64,000 nt of DNA from Collinsella aerofaciens (lineage in GTDB: Bacteria; Actinomycetota; Coriobacteriia; Coriobacteriales; Coriobacteriaceae): positions 51,690 to 115,689 of the forward strand of contig NZ_SPFO01000002.1 in NCBI RefSeq assembly GCF_005845035.1. Reading direction: 5' to 3'. Within the stretch, counting starts at the first letter, position 1. Every line of letters starts with the position of its first letter. Below the pieces are notes generated by a model. It was not told where the DNA came from. It saw only the letters and a list, made by a program, of their open reading frames with translations, and searched no databases. Below, one piece after another: positions 1 through 11,133 of this stretch. The position numbers and the translations under genes are program-made.

Positions 1-691
1 TGCGCGCGAGCTCGGTATTGACGGTGTCGAACTTGGCCTCCTCGTGCTCGGTACGAACGTAGGCCTTGACGGCACGCACGGCGGTGAGGTCTTCCTGTAC
101 CACGCCGTTGAGGTGGTCCATCGAGGTCTGCAGCTGGCGGTAGAGCGGACTGACGCGACAGGTGATAACGCCCAGTACGATCGCCAGCACCGGCAGAATA
201 ATCGCGAATACCGTAGCAAGCGGACGCGACAGCACCAACGCATAGACCAAGCCGACGATAAGCGTCACGGGACCGCGCACCATGGGGCGAAAGCCGTTGC
301 CGATGGCGTTTTGAATAACAGTGATGTCCGTGGTCATGCGGGTGACGAGCGAGCTGGCGTCGTAGTTGTCCAGGTTGCCAAAGGCGAGCGTTTGAATCTT
401 TTTGTACTCGGCCTCGCGCAGGTTAGCGCCTAGGCCCGAGGCAACGCGGGCGGACGTGCGGGCATAACCCAAGCCCAGTACCAGCGAAAGCGCAGCGCAC
501 ACCAACATGTACGCACCCTGTAGCAGCATGTAGTTGATATCACCCGCAGGCACGCCCACATCGATGATGTTGGCCATGATGACCGGGATAAACAGCTCGA
601 GCACCGTCTCGACCGACACAAAGAACACGCCGAGGATGGCATCGCGACGGTATGCCCCTAGATAGGAAAACAGTATTTTGAGATTGCGCAC
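1..691 (-). CDS. ABC exporter, permease/ATP-binding protein, N-terminal part (runs off the window)
   Basis: The minus strand reads open from a GTG at 691 to the window edge (about 230 codons). The start is fixed because an in-frame TGA lies three codons upstream, with a G-rich Shine-Dalgarno just before it. The protein begins with VRNLKILFSYLGAYRR. It then shows hydrophobic helices (FFVSVETVLELFIPVIMANI; MLLQGAYMLVCAALSLVLG) and the cytoplasmic loop signature DNYDASSLVTRMTTDITVIQ, typical of the type-I exporter membrane domain. The last visible residues, AVRAVKAYVRTEHEEAKFD, match the helix leading to the nucleotide-binding domain, which lies outside the window. The substrate cannot be told. 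The neighbouring MATE pump is divergent, so this may be part of a drug-export region. Confidence 0.85.
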   Translation of the reverse strand, partial: MRNLKILFSYLGAYRRDAILGVFFVSVETVLELFIPVIMANIIDVGVPAGDINYMLLQGAYMLVCAALSLVLGLGYARTSARVASGLGANLREAEYKKIQTLAFGNLDNYDASSLVTRMTTDITVIQNAIGNGFRPMVRGPVTLIVGLVYALVLSRPLATVFAIILPVLAIVLGVITCRVSPLYRQLQTSMDHLNGVVQEDLTAVRAVKAYVRTEHEEAKFDTVNTELAR

Positions 692-878
692 GCAGGTTCA
701 ACCCCCATCAAACGTTGTTCGCAAATGCACGTATTATTGCGCGCCGAATAATGGTGTCAAGTATTCCGAAATCGTTTTCTGCAAGGTTAGCGCCGGCGGC
801 GAGTTCTCGTGATGTGTGTCCATATTCACTCGGAATAATGGTGCGCGAGACTTTTTCGCTTCGGCGTCAACACAAACC

Positions 879-909
879 TTGACTCTACAATCGTTGTAGG
901 GTTTTCACT
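879..909 (+). promoter_or_regulatory. MerR-type operator inside the MATE gene promoter
   Basis: A -35 hexamer TTGACT (879-884) is separated by 19 bp from a weak -10 (TTCACT, 904-909). The spacer holds a perfect dyad, CTACAATCGTTGTAG (885-899). A long 19-bp spacer filled by a dyad is the hallmark of promoters untwisted by MerR-family activators. The MATE gene starts 40 bp downstream and a MerR regulator follows it, so autoregulation is likely. The -10 assignment is inferred from spacing. Confidence 0.75.
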
Positions 910-949
910 ACACTGGTACGTAAACGAACCCAGCCAGAAAGCCCCGCCC

Positions 950-2296
950 ATGGAACACGACCTCACACGCGGCAATGTCCTTAAGACCATCGCGGTCTTT
1001 GCCCTGCCCTATATGCTCTCGTACTTTTTGCAGATGCTCTACGGCATGGCCGACCTGTACATGATGGGGCAGTTTAGCGGCGCCGCCGGCATCACCGCCG
1101 TGGCAAATGGCGCTCAGACGCTCTATATGATTACCGTGGCACTCGTGGGCCTGGCCATGGGAACGACGGTGATCGTCGGTCTCGCCGTGGGCTCGCGCCG
1201 CTTCGACCGCGCCGAGACCGCCATCGGCAATACCATCACGCTCTTTATGGGCGTCTCGGTGGTGCTGGCCGCTGTCCTGCTCGCGCTGTGCCCGCAAATC
1301 GTGGCACTCATTGGCACGCCGGCCGAGGCGGTCGAAGGAACCGCCGCCTACCTGCGCATCTGCTTTGTCGGCATTCCGTTTATCGCCGCATACAACATCC
1401 TCTCGGCCATCTTTCGCGGGCTGGGCGATTCGCGCTCGCCTATGTACGTGATCGGCGTGGCATGCATCATCAACATCGCGCTCGATTTTCTGTTTATCGG
1501 GCACATGGGGCTCGGCCCCGTGGGCGCGGCACTCGGCACGGTGACCGCGCAGACGGCCAGCGTTGCCCTCGCGCTCGTGTGGCTTAAGAGCCGCCGCACG
1601 AACATCCACGTTAAGCGCAGCGACCTGCGCCCCCAGCCCGAGGTGCTCGGCAGTATTCTTAAGATCGGCGTGCCCGTGGCCGTGCAGGACGGCTGCATCC
1701 AGGTGGCGTTTATGTTTATCACCGTCATCGCCAACCACCGCGGCTTGGTCGACGCCGCCGCCGTGGGCCTGGTCGAGAAGATGATCAGCTTCTTGTTCAT
1801 TGTGCCGAGCTCCATGGGCGCCACCGTCAGCGCACTCACGGCGCAAAACGTCGGCGCGGGCAAGGGTGACCGCGCGCGTCAGGTACTCAAAGATGCCATG
1901 ACGATCTCGGTGGTGTACGGCTGCCTGATCACGGCGCTGATGTGGCTGGTGGCACCGGCGTTTATTGGCTTTTTTGCCAAGGACGCCGCGGTGGTCGCCG
2001 CCGGCACCGGCTATATGCGCAGTTATATTTTCGACGCGATTTTTGCCGGCATCCACATTTGCTTTAGCGGCTTTTTCGCTGCATACGGCAAGAGCTATAT
2101 CGGCTTTGCGCACAACGTGCTGGCCGTGGCGCTCATTCGCGTGCCAGGCGCGTGGCTGCTGTCGAACGCCTATTCCGATACGTTGTTTCCCATGGGCATC
2201 GCCTCGCCGTGCGGATCGATTTTGTCGGCGGTCATCTGTGTTGTCGCGTTTACCGTGCTCAACCGGCGCGGGGCTTTTGACAAGTTGGTGGCGTAG
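950..2296 (+). CDS. MATE family multidrug efflux transporter
   Basis: This 448-residue membrane protein has about twelve hydrophobic helices and the N-terminal MATE pattern LPYMLSYFLQMLYGMADLYM, followed by a TAVANGAQ segment and repeated GLAMGTTVIVGLAVG-type helices. Family members export cationic drugs or metabolites by Na+ or H+ antiport across the cytoplasmic membrane. Its length matches the family. It sits behind a MerR-type promoter and 55 bp ahead of a MerR regulator with a GyrI-like ligand domain, so expression is probably induced by a toxic ligand. The substrate is unknown. The start at 950 gives the expected N-terminus, though no strong Shine-Dalgarno is visible. Confidence 0.9.
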   Translation: MEHDLTRGNVLKTIAVFALPYMLSYFLQMLYGMADLYMMGQFSGAAGITAVANGAQTLYMITVALVGLAMGTTVIVGLAVGSRRFDRAETAIGNTITLFMGVSVVLAAVLLALCPQIVALIGTPAEAVEGTAAYLRICFVGIPFIAAYNILSAIFRGLGDSRSPMYVIGVACIINIALDFLFIGHMGLGPVGAALGTVTAQTASVALALVWLKSRRTNIHVKRSDLRPQPEVLGSILKIGVPVAVQDGCIQVAFMFITVIANHRGLVDAAAVGLVEKMISFLFIVPSSMGATVSALTAQNVGAGKGDRARQVLKDAMTISVVYGCLITALMWLVAPAFIGFFAKDAAVVAAGTGYMRSYIFDAIFAGIHICFSGFFAAYGKSYIGFAHNVLAVALIRVPGAWLLSNAYSDTLFPMGIASPCGSILSAVICVVAFTVLNRRGAFDKLVA

Positions 2297-2351
2297 CGGG
2301 GCGACACAGGCTGGCACCTCTCCCCTGCTTTTTACCGAAAGGAGCGATCCT

Positions 2352-3191
2352 GTGACCGACACGCCAAGTGAACATACTGAGGGCCTGCTCCGCATTGGCG
2401 AGATTGCGCGCCTGTTTAACCTGAGCGTGGGCACGCTACGTCATTACGAGCAGATGGGCTTGCTGGATCCGGCGCACATCGATCCGGCAAGTGGATACCG
2501 CTACTACGGATCGCGGCAGCTCTCCACCCTCAACACCATCAGTCATCTGCGTGTTCTCGACTTGCCGCTCACACAAATCCGTGAGTTTGTGACCACGCGC
2601 GATGTGGACCTCATGCAGCGGCAGCTGGCGCAGCAGCAGGAGCTCATCGAGCGCAAGCGCCGCGAGCTGGAGCGCGTGTCGCGCAAGATCGACAACCGGC
2701 TTGCCCTGCTTCACGATGCCCTGAACACCGAGCTCGATACCATTTGCACAATCGATGCGCCCGAGCTTCGCTGCGCCGTATTGCGCGAACGCGTCAAGCC
2801 TACCGACGCCTATGCGCTGGAGTGGCAGATTCGTCAGCTGCAGAAGGGCCAGCACGAGACCTTTGTCTTTCTGGGCAACTTAGGCGTCGGGATTAGCGCC
2901 GTGCGCCTCGCCGCCGGCGACTTTGACGGCTACGACGAGGTCTTTATGCTGCTCGATGACACGGACGATTACCTGGGCGATGTCGAAGTACGTCCCGCCG
3001 CGCGGTGTCTGACGGTCAGCTTCCGCGGCACGCACGGTCAGGCGGCCCCGCGCTATGAGCGCTTACTCGATTACATGCACGAGCGCGACCTGTCCCCCGC
3101 CGGTCCCTCGCGCGAAATCGCCCTCATCGACGACATCATCAGCGACGACCCAGGGGCGTATGTGACGAGGATCGCGATACCGGTCCGCTAA
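2352..3191 (+). CDS. MerR family regulator with GyrI-like effector domain
   Basis: The start is a GTG preceded by AAAGGAG. Residues about 14-80 form a MerR winged helix (LRIGEIARLFNLSVGTLRHY, then DPASGYRYY). A coiled-coil dimerisation helix rich in Gln and Glu follows (about 90-125). The C-terminal half, from about residue 130, resembles the GyrI/BmrR effector fold that binds amphipathic drugs. At 279 residues it is the usual BmrR size. It follows the MATE gene in the same direction and is the obvious ligand-responsive regulator for the dyad promoter at 879-909. The ligand is unknown. Confidence 0.85.
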   Translation: MTDTPSEHTEGLLRIGEIARLFNLSVGTLRHYEQMGLLDPAHIDPASGYRYYGSRQLSTLNTISHLRVLDLPLTQIREFVTTRDVDLMQRQLAQQQELIERKRRELERVSRKIDNRLALLHDALNTELDTICTIDAPELRCAVLRERVKPTDAYALEWQIRQLQKGQHETFVFLGNLGVGISAVRLAAGDFDGYDEVFMLLDDTDDYLGDVEVRPAARCLTVSFRGTHGQAAPRYERLLDYMHERDLSPAGPSREIALIDDIISDDPGAYVTRIAIPVR

Positions 3192-3299
3192 TCACTACCA
3201 TTTATCGAGCAATTCCATCCATTTACCTTAATCCGAATTAGATTGTATTATGTAGCAAATAAAATGACAGCATATTGCCCCCCATAGGCAGGAGACATT

Positions 3300-4472
3300 A
3301 TGCCCAGAGTTCAATCACGTCGCTCGTTTCTTCTCGGCCTAGCCTCGATCATCGGCTTATCCGCGTCACGCCCAACAAGAGTATTCGCTGCCGACTCAAA
3401 CTCATCCGTCGCTTTTACATCAGACCTAGCACAAGACTACGCGCTTTCCCTGTTGCCCATCGTCGACGGATCCGCGAACTTAGAGATCGAGCAAATCGTT
3501 CCCGTATGCCAACAAATCGGCCTTATCTGTGGCTATGAAATCAGTGTCACAAGGGAAGGAAGCCCTTACGGTTATTTAATACTTGACGCATCATATCCTG
3601 GGCTTCTGAAGGAGATAACCCTCGGCGATACCATTCTTCCGATTTCAGCTTCTCTATCAAACGCCATTTCAACTTATTCCGGCCAACAGGCCACAAACCC
3701 AACCGTACTAATTTCGTACAACGATATTGAATATGGAACTTTGGTGCCAGGAACTAGAGACTGTGTAACCAACTATAACAATATACGGTCTGTCCCGATT
3801 GTCACCGAAAAGGGTATAGCACCTCAAAGCAATAACCCAACTTCATGGAATGCAGTCATTATCAATGAAGATGACTTGATGTTGCATTTCCAAATAGACG
3901 ATTTAAACGGAATACCGTTCCGAGGAGTCTCGGAATCATTAGTTGAAGCCCGCACTAATAAGTATGCATGCGTCGTTTCTGCCTTGTACGCTGTATCAAT
4001 GCATTACGGTCTCACCAGTTCAAACGCTAATCAATTTAATCCCGATTATTATAAAGAAATATGGAACGTCACTGGCACAACAACGTATAAGACCAATGAT
4101 CAGGGCGTCGAGTACGGAAGCACGATCATCCCAGATGGAATTGTTCCGTTTAAAAGTCTTGCCGCTCAAAAGGGTAGAGCACTTAATACTCAATTTTTCG
4201 GTTATCAGCCTCAATTCGCTCAGTACAGAGCAACTATCGATCAAGGGAATATCGGCTTGTATCATATGTGGATCAACAGCCGAAACAGTGAAGGATCCGT
4301 CGAGCTATCAGGTCATACAGTCACGGTAACTGGCTATTTTACTGGGCATAATGGAAGCTCTGGCATCGAACTGCAGTGGCTCGAAGTATTCGACGGATGG
4401 AACACTTATCCCCGAGCGATTAACTATGCAACGCCCAATATGGTCAAATTGAACGGAACAGTCTTTTGGTAG
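3300..4472 (+). CDS. Tat-exported cysteine peptidase-like protein (C39/C10-like)
   Basis: The N-terminus carries a twin-arginine signal (SRRSFLLG, then a hydrophobic stretch ending TRVFA-AD), so export by Tat and cleavage near residue 30 are likely. The C-terminal half has the order expected of papain-like peptidases: a Cys within KYACVVSALYAV, a His within SGHTVTVTGYF, and an Asp/Asn region FDGWNTYPRAINY. This resembles C39-like or C10-like secreted peptidases, but catalytic activity is an inference. A GGAG Shine-Dalgarno precedes the ATG. Its codons are clearly richer in A and T than those of its neighbours, which suggests lateral acquisition together with the next gene. Confidence 0.6.
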   Translation: MPRVQSRRSFLLGLASIIGLSASRPTRVFAADSNSSVAFTSDLAQDYALSLLPIVDGSANLEIEQIVPVCQQIGLICGYEISVTREGSPYGYLILDASYPGLLKEITLGDTILPISASLSNAISTYSGQQATNPTVLISYNDIEYGTLVPGTRDCVTNYNNIRSVPIVTEKGIAPQSNNPTSWNAVIINEDDLMLHFQIDDLNGIPFRGVSESLVEARTNKYACVVSALYAVSMHYGLTSSNANQFNPDYYKEIWNVTGTTTYKTNDQGVEYGSTIIPDGIVPFKSLAAQKGRALNTQFFGYQPQFAQYRATIDQGNIGLYHMWINSRNSEGSVELSGHTVTVTGYFTGHNGSSGIELQWLEVFDGWNTYPRAINYATPNMVKLNGTVFW

Positions 4473-4477
4473 ACCGG

Positions 4478-4864
4478 ATGGCACCATCAAAATGCTATGG
4501 CACCACGGCCTTTGCCCTGGTTACGATATTGGTGATTTTCGCTATGTTTGCATCCGTTTCTTCATGCACAGATAGAGCCCGCTATAGCGGAGGAGATGAT
4601 TACCTTGTCTTTGGAGCCGGCAGCGTTCATTCTATTGAGGGAACGGAACTCGTAATCCAAACAGACAACAGTCCCCGCTACACCGACGCTGGAAAGCAAA
4701 CCCGGATTACATTCCCCTCATCTGGCCGAATCAAAGACAAGCTTTCCCAAATCAAAGTTGGGACAAGAGTTTCCTACTCACGCTTTGAGTCGGTAGACGC
4801 ATCTGGATCATACGAGGGAAACGATATCGAAATTGAACAGGCAAACACTATAAGGAGATGTTGA
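4478..4864 (+). CDS. Small putative lipoprotein of unknown function
   Basis: The protein of about 128 residues starts with a short polar stretch, a hydrophobic segment (TTAFALVTILVIFAMFASV) and a lipobox-like VSSC, so it is probably a membrane-anchored lipoprotein. The mature part is polar, with beta-rich composition, and is not recognised. A TTG at 4466 is an alternative in-frame start that would overlap the stop of the upstream gene; neither start has a convincing Shine-Dalgarno. Tight coupling to the peptidase gene and shared A+T-rich codon use suggest they were gained together. The lipoprotein could be a partner or inhibitor of the peptidase, but nothing in the sequence proves it. Confidence 0.55.
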   Translation: MAPSKCYGTTAFALVTILVIFAMFASVSSCTDRARYSGGDDYLVFGAGSVHSIEGTELVIQTDNSPRYTDAGKQTRITFPSSGRIKDKLSQIKVGTRVSYSRFESVDASGSYEGNDIEIEQANTIRRC

Positions 4865-4899
4865 GGAACTGAGCCTCTGCGCAGCTCCTCAACAAATCA

Positions 4900-7176
<2,277 letters not shown>

Positions 7177-7275
7177 TCACGATGGGGCCGAATAACCCTT
7201 TCGAACCGCACCGAATCGGCAGCGCCCGGACCGGGGTGGATCGCGCGATCAAACCATGCCCTTGTCAGCCCCAAG

Positions 7276-7306
7276 TGATCCGTTTTCCTCCGTCCCCAAC
7301 GGATCA
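7276..7306. repeat. Small palindromic intergenic repeat (TTTTCCTCCGTCCCC core)
   Basis: Nine-base arms TGATCCGTT (7276-7284) and AACGGATCA (7298-7306) are perfect inverted repeats. The 15-base core TTTTCCTCCGTCCCC recurs at 39961-39975 and, inverted, inside the palindrome ending at 40016. It lies between the htrA terminator and ligA. Confidence 0.6.
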
Positions 7307-7314
7307 ATAAGAAA

Positions 7315-7350
7315 AGAGGGGCTGTCCCGCGTTGGTGGGACAGCCCCTCT
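7315..7350 (-). terminator. Intrinsic terminator of htrA
   Basis: A perfect 14-bp stem (AGAGGGGCTGTCCC and its complement) with an 8-base loop is followed on the minus strand by TTTTCTTATT. It lies 26 bp beyond the htrA stop. Confidence 0.85.
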
Positions 7351-7376
7351 GGCATTGGTATGTGCGAAACGGCTCG

Positions 7377-8837
7377 CTAGAACCCCTGGCCGTAACCTTG
7401 ACCCTGGCCCTGCTGGCCCAGCAGCTCCTCCAGATACTGGCGCAGCTGCTCGTCGGTAATACCGCCGTTGCCGGTATCGGTCGAACTGTCGTCCTGCTGC
7501 TGGTTCTGCAGCTCTTCATCGGAGCCCAGCTCGACGGTGACCTTCTTCTCTTCCTTGCCGCGCATGAGCGTGATCTCGACCTTCTCGCCCACCTCGTGGC
7601 TGCGCAGTGCGATGATCAGGCCATCGGCGCTCGTGATCTCGTCGTCGCCCAGCTTGGTGATGACGTCGCCCTCCTGAATTCCGGCCTTAGCAGCAGGACC
7701 ATCCTCGACGACGCTCGCCACATACGCGCCGCTATCGGTGCTCAGCTTGTTGGTGCGGGCGTTGAGCGCGTTGACGCTCGAAAGCGTAGCGCCCATGTAC
7801 GGATGCACCGGCGTCTTGCCGTCGATGATCTGGTCGGCAATGTTCTTGGCATAGTTGACCGGAATGGCAAAACCCACGCCCGAGCTGGAGCCCGAATAGC
7901 TCTCGATGAGCGAGTTGATACCCACGAGCTCGCCATTGTCGTTGACGAGCGCGCCGCCGGAGTTGCCTGGGTTGATGGCGGCATCGGTCTGAATCATGTT
8001 GGCATAGATGGTGTTACCGCTGGTAGAGCTCATGGCCGTGGAGCGATACAGCGCCGACACAATGCCCGTAGAGACAGACTGTTCGTTACCGAACGGCGAG
8101 CCGATCGCCATGACCCACTCGCCCACGTTGAGCTTGGAGGAATCACCCATCTCGATCGGGGTGAGCTTGGAGGCGTCAGCATCCTTGAGCTTGATGACGG
8201 CCAGGTCGCTCGAGGCATCGTTGCCCACGAACTCGGCCTCGTAGGTGGTGCCGTCGTCCATGGTAACCACGTACTGGTCATAGCCATCGACCACGTGGTT
8301 GTTGGTGAGAATATGGCCCTCGGTATCGAGCACCACGCCCGAACCGACGCTGCCTGAGTTATCCGACTCGTCGGCAGACTGCGAAAGCGAGCCATTCTGG
8401 CTGCCGCTCGAAGTGGCGGTAATGGAAACCACGGAGGGCAGGGCCTTGGCAGAAACGGCCTCGGCCAGCGTGGTGTCCTCGGAGTCGATCGTGATCTTTT
8501 GCGTCGACGAACCCGAAGCACCCGCCGTCACGGCATTCTTGCCGCCGCCGATATCGAGCGTGCCGCTCATAATGAGCGCAATGACCAGCAGGGCTCCGCA
8601 GGCACAGCCGGCAAGCGCCGTAATAAAGATCGGCAGCTTTTTGGTCTTGGTCTTGACCACCGTGTGCTTGTTCACGACCTGCTGGCCACCCAGCGGCTTG
8701 CCGGTCTGCGTGTCGTAGGCCTGCACGTAGGGAATGTTACTGCCGGCAGGCGTCGACTCCACCTGCACACGCGGCTGCTGCTGGGTCTCGCCGGCGTTGC
8801 CCGCATCCTGGGGACGCTGGGAATCGTTCTCGCTCAT
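7377..8837 (-). CDS. htrA: HtrA/DegP-like membrane-anchored serine protease
   Basis: This surface quality-control protease has a Gln-rich cytoplasmic N-terminus (1-68), one transmembrane helix (about 69-91), a trypsin-like domain and a PDZ domain (about 375-450). The catalytic triad is visible: His181 in LTNNHVV, Asp211 in SSDLAVI and Ser293 in NPGNSGGALV. The C-terminus after the PDZ domain is a Gln/Gly-rich tail (GQQGQGQGYGQGF) that may lie in the cell wall. The start at 8837 has a Shine-Dalgarno (AAAGGATCG). At 486 residues it fits the membrane-anchored HtrA type of Gram-positive bacteria. It is flanked by strong terminators, so it is probably monocistronic. Confidence 0.93.
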   Translation of the reverse strand: MSENDSQRPQDAGNAGETQQQPRVQVESTPAGSNIPYVQAYDTQTGKPLGGQQVVNKHTVVKTKTKKLPIFITALAGCACGALLVIALIMSGTLDIGGGKNAVTAGASGSSTQKITIDSEDTTLAEAVSAKALPSVVSITATSSGSQNGSLSQSADESDNSGSVGSGVVLDTEGHILTNNHVVDGYDQYVVTMDDGTTYEAEFVGNDASSDLAVIKLKDADASKLTPIEMGDSSKLNVGEWVMAIGSPFGNEQSVSTGIVSALYRSTAMSSTSGNTIYANMIQTDAAINPGNSGGALVNDNGELVGINSLIESYSGSSSGVGFAIPVNYAKNIADQIIDGKTPVHPYMGATLSSVNALNARTNKLSTDSGAYVASVVEDGPAAKAGIQEGDVITKLGDDEITSADGLIIALRSHEVGEKVEITLMRGKEEKKVTVELGSDEELQNQQQDDSSTDTGNGGITDEQLRQYLEELLGQQGQGQGYGQGF

Positions 8838-8866
8838 GGCTGCGATCCTTTCGTCAAATAACCAAA

Positions 8867-8890
8867 GGCCCGCCAAACATGTGGCGGGCC
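8867..8890 (-). terminator. Intrinsic terminator between the GlnR-like gene and htrA
   Basis: An 8-bp G+C stem (GGCCCGCC and its complement) is followed on the minus strand by TTTGGTTATTT. It ends transcription coming from the glnA side before htrA. Confidence 0.7.
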
Positions 8891-9006
8891 ATCATTGTTC
8901 ACGTTGAGTTGTACCCCAATATGCGGGCGTACGTGTATGAGAACGCAATCTTTTAGGAAGGCTTAAGTTCTGCTGCAGACCCGAAAGGACCCGGCCTACG
9001 GCAAAA

Positions 9007-9039
9007 CCACCACAAAGGTGCCTGTCCCCTTTGTGGTGG
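9007..9039 (-). terminator. Hairpin just after the GlnR-like gene; REP-like GGGGACAGG element
   Basis: A 12-bp perfect stem (CCACCACAAAGG and its complement) lies 4 bp past the stop codon, with TTTTGCC following on the minus strand. The minus-strand loop reads GGGACAGGCA. A similar core (GGGACAGG between A- and T-rich arms) is present at 16471-16502, so this may be a dispersed palindromic repeat used as a terminator. Confidence 0.6.
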
Positions 9040-9043
9040 AAAT

Positions 9044-9706
9044 CTAGTCCTTAAACAGATAGCCCACGCCGCGGACGGTGGTGATGTGTGCCGCGATCTG
9101 CGGGCCTACCTTGGAGCGGATGCGTCGAATGTGCACATCGACGGTGCGCGTGCCACCGCAGTACTCAAAGCCCCACACGCGGTGCAGCAGCACCTCGCGG
9201 CTGTAGGCGCGGTTGGGGTGCGTCGCCAAAAAGCTCAGCAGCGAGTACTCCATCAGCGTCAGGTCGATGGGCTCATCATCGAGCGTCACCTGGTAGGTAG
9301 CCAGGTTAATCTCGAGGTTATCGATGTTGAGCACATCGTCGGCGGTGACGGTCTCCTCCTCGCCCATCAGGCGCTGCGCACGAGCCTTGAGCTCGTTGGG
9401 TGTCGCCGTGGGGCATACAAAGTCGGCATGCGCGTGATTGGGCAGGCGCAAGGTACCGAGCGCCTCGTCGTCGACGATCACCAACATGGGGACGCCGCCA
9501 CGATCGTCAAGCCACTTGGCAATCTGATCGATACGGTCGCTGCGGATGCCGTCGGAATCGAGAATCAGCAGGTCAAAGTCGTGCGCCGCAGTCGGCGAAT
9601 CGGGGGTTGCCAGGCTCACCTCGACACCCAGGGTGGTCGTCAAGCTGCGGGCAAACTCGTGGAAGCGCGTCGTGCGCGCCATGAACAGGGCACTCTTTTC
9701 GGACAT
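9044..9706 (-). CDS. Orphan OmpR-family regulator, GlnR-like
   Basis: The C-terminal winged helix is clear (LTLMEYSLLSFLATHPNRAY; then GGTRTVDVHIRRIRSKVG), as in OmpR and actinobacterial GlnR proteins. The N-terminal receiver-like domain keeps an Asp in LLILDSDG but lacks the acidic pair near its N-terminus that coordinates Mg2+, so ordinary phosphorylation is doubtful, as in GlnR. No histidine kinase is adjacent, and the gene lies 50 bp after glnA on the same strand. I infer a nitrogen-control role. The start at 9706 has a good GGAGG; an upstream extension would run into glnA. Confidence 0.75.
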   Translation of the reverse strand: MSEKSALFMARTTRFHEFARSLTTTLGVEVSLATPDSPTAAHDFDLLILDSDGIRSDRIDQIAKWLDDRGGVPMLVIVDDEALGTLRLPNHAHADFVCPTATPNELKARAQRLMGEEETVTADDVLNIDNLEINLATYQVTLDDEPIDLTLMEYSLLSFLATHPNRAYSREVLLHRVWGFEYCGGTRTVDVHIRRIRSKVGPQIAAHITTVRGVGYLFKD

Positions 9707-9756
9707 ATCGGCCTCCAAAGAAATGAGCTCAATCGTACTGGAACAAGCCAGCGCGA

Positions 9757-11094
9757 TTAGGAGTTCGCCAGGTAGTGCTTGATCTCCCACTCGGTGATCG
9801 TAGACTCAAACTTATGCCACTCGTCGCGCTTCTTTTTGAGGAAGAAACTGTGGATGTGCTCGCCGAGGGCATCCTTCATAAACTGCGAGTCCTCAAACAC
9901 GTCGAGCGCCTCTTTGAGCGAACGCGGCAGCGGCGTGTAGCCGGCCTCGAGCATCTGGCGGTCGGTGAGCTTGAGCGTCTCGGCCGTGGCCTCGGGCGGG
10001 AGTTCCAGCTTGCGCTCGATGCCGTCCAGACCAGCCGCCAGCGTGACGGCGTTGACCAGGTACGGGTTGGCCATGGGGTCGGGGCTGCGAAGCTCGATGC
10101 GCGTGGACAGCTGCTTGCCGGGCTTGTAGACCGGAATGCGGACCATACTCGCGCGGTTGCGCAGGCCCCACGTGGCGTACTGCGGCACGGAGTCGCCGCC
10201 CGTGGTGATGCGCTTGTACGAGTTGACCGTGGGGTTAGTGATGGCGCTGATCTCGCGCGCGTGCGCCAAGATGCCGGCCATGTAGTGCTTGGCGATATCG
10301 GAGAGGTGGTACTTCTCGTCGTCCTCGCCCCAAAAGACGTTGTTGCCGTCGTGGTCGAATAGCGACTGGCACAGGAACATAGCGCTGCCGTCCTCGCCCG
10401 CCAACGGCTTGGGCATAAAGGAGGCGTGGCAACCGCTCTCGTAGGCCTGCTGCTTAATGATGAGCTTGGCCGTGGTGATGGCGTCGGACATGCTCAGGGC
10501 CTCGGCGTGACGCAGGCTCATGCCGTGCTGCGAGCGGCCAGCGGCGTGGAAGGTGTACTCCACGGGCACGGACATCTTCTCGAGCGTGAGGACCGTGTTG
10601 CGGCGCAGGTCGCGGGCGGCGTCGCTCACCGAAAGATCGAAGTAGCCCACGTTGTCGAGCGGCTCGGGGGTGTGCTCGTCGGGGAAGTAGTAATACTCCA
10701 GCTCGGCACCCACATTGAGCAGGTAGCCGGCCTTCTCGGCCTTGCGGAACATGCGGCGCAGGGCATCGCGCGGATCGCCGGCAAACGGCTTGCGATCGGG
10801 AGTGCACACGTCGCAGAACACGCGGGCGACGCCGTTGTGGCTCGGGCGCCACGGCAGGATCTGGAAGGTCGAAGCATCGGGGAACGCCAGCATGTCGGCT
10901 TCCTCGGGCGTGGCAAAGCCCTCGATAGCGGAGCCGTCAAAGCCAATACCCTCCTCAAAAGCGACCTCGAGGTCCTCGGGGCTAATGGCAAAGTTCTTGA
11001 GGCGGCCGAGAATGTCGACAAACCACAGACGAACAAAGCGGATGTCACGCTGCTCTACGGAGCGGAGTACGTAATCGATGTTCTGCTGGTTCAT
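9757..11094 (-). CDS. glnA: Glutamine synthetase type I
   Basis: This cytosolic dodecamer makes glutamine from glutamate, ammonia and ATP. The sequence shows the type-I N-terminal domain (FVDILGRLKNFAI), the GFDGSAIEGF region, the H-A-G-x-S-Q-H-G-M-S glutamate/metal region (AAGRSQHGMS) and the ATP-site segment KPLAGEDGSAMF. The C-terminus (FESTITEWEIKHYLANS) lacks an obvious NLYDLP-type adenylylation tyrosine loop, pointing to the GSI-alpha class that is feedback-controlled rather than adenylylated. Its 445 residues match. An AAAGGGGAG Shine-Dalgarno precedes the ATG. It leads a unit with the GlnR-like regulator. Confidence 0.95.
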   Translation of the reverse strand: MNQQNIDYVLRSVEQRDIRFVRLWFVDILGRLKNFAISPEDLEVAFEEGIGFDGSAIEGFATPEEADMLAFPDASTFQILPWRPSHNGVARVFCDVCTPDRKPFAGDPRDALRRMFRKAEKAGYLLNVGAELEYYYFPDEHTPEPLDNVGYFDLSVSDAARDLRRNTVLTLEKMSVPVEYTFHAAGRSQHGMSLRHAEALSMSDAITTAKLIIKQQAYESGCHASFMPKPLAGEDGSAMFLCQSLFDHDGNNVFWGEDDEKYHLSDIAKHYMAGILAHAREISAITNPTVNSYKRITTGGDSVPQYATWGLRNRASMVRIPVYKPGKQLSTRIELRSPDPMANPYLVNAVTLAAGLDGIERKLELPPEATAETLKLTDRQMLEAGYTPLPRSLKEALDVFEDSQFMKDALGEHIHSFFLKKKRDEWHKFESTITEWEIKHYLANS

Positions 11095-11133
11095 GTCGCT
11101 CCCCTTTCTTTCGGGCGGGTTTCGACTGGTCTA

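Noticed and set aside
908..2434. Long minus-strand frame opposite the MATE gene
   Set aside because: Its translation is rich in His, Arg and Asp without domains. The plus-strand MATE gene explains the region.
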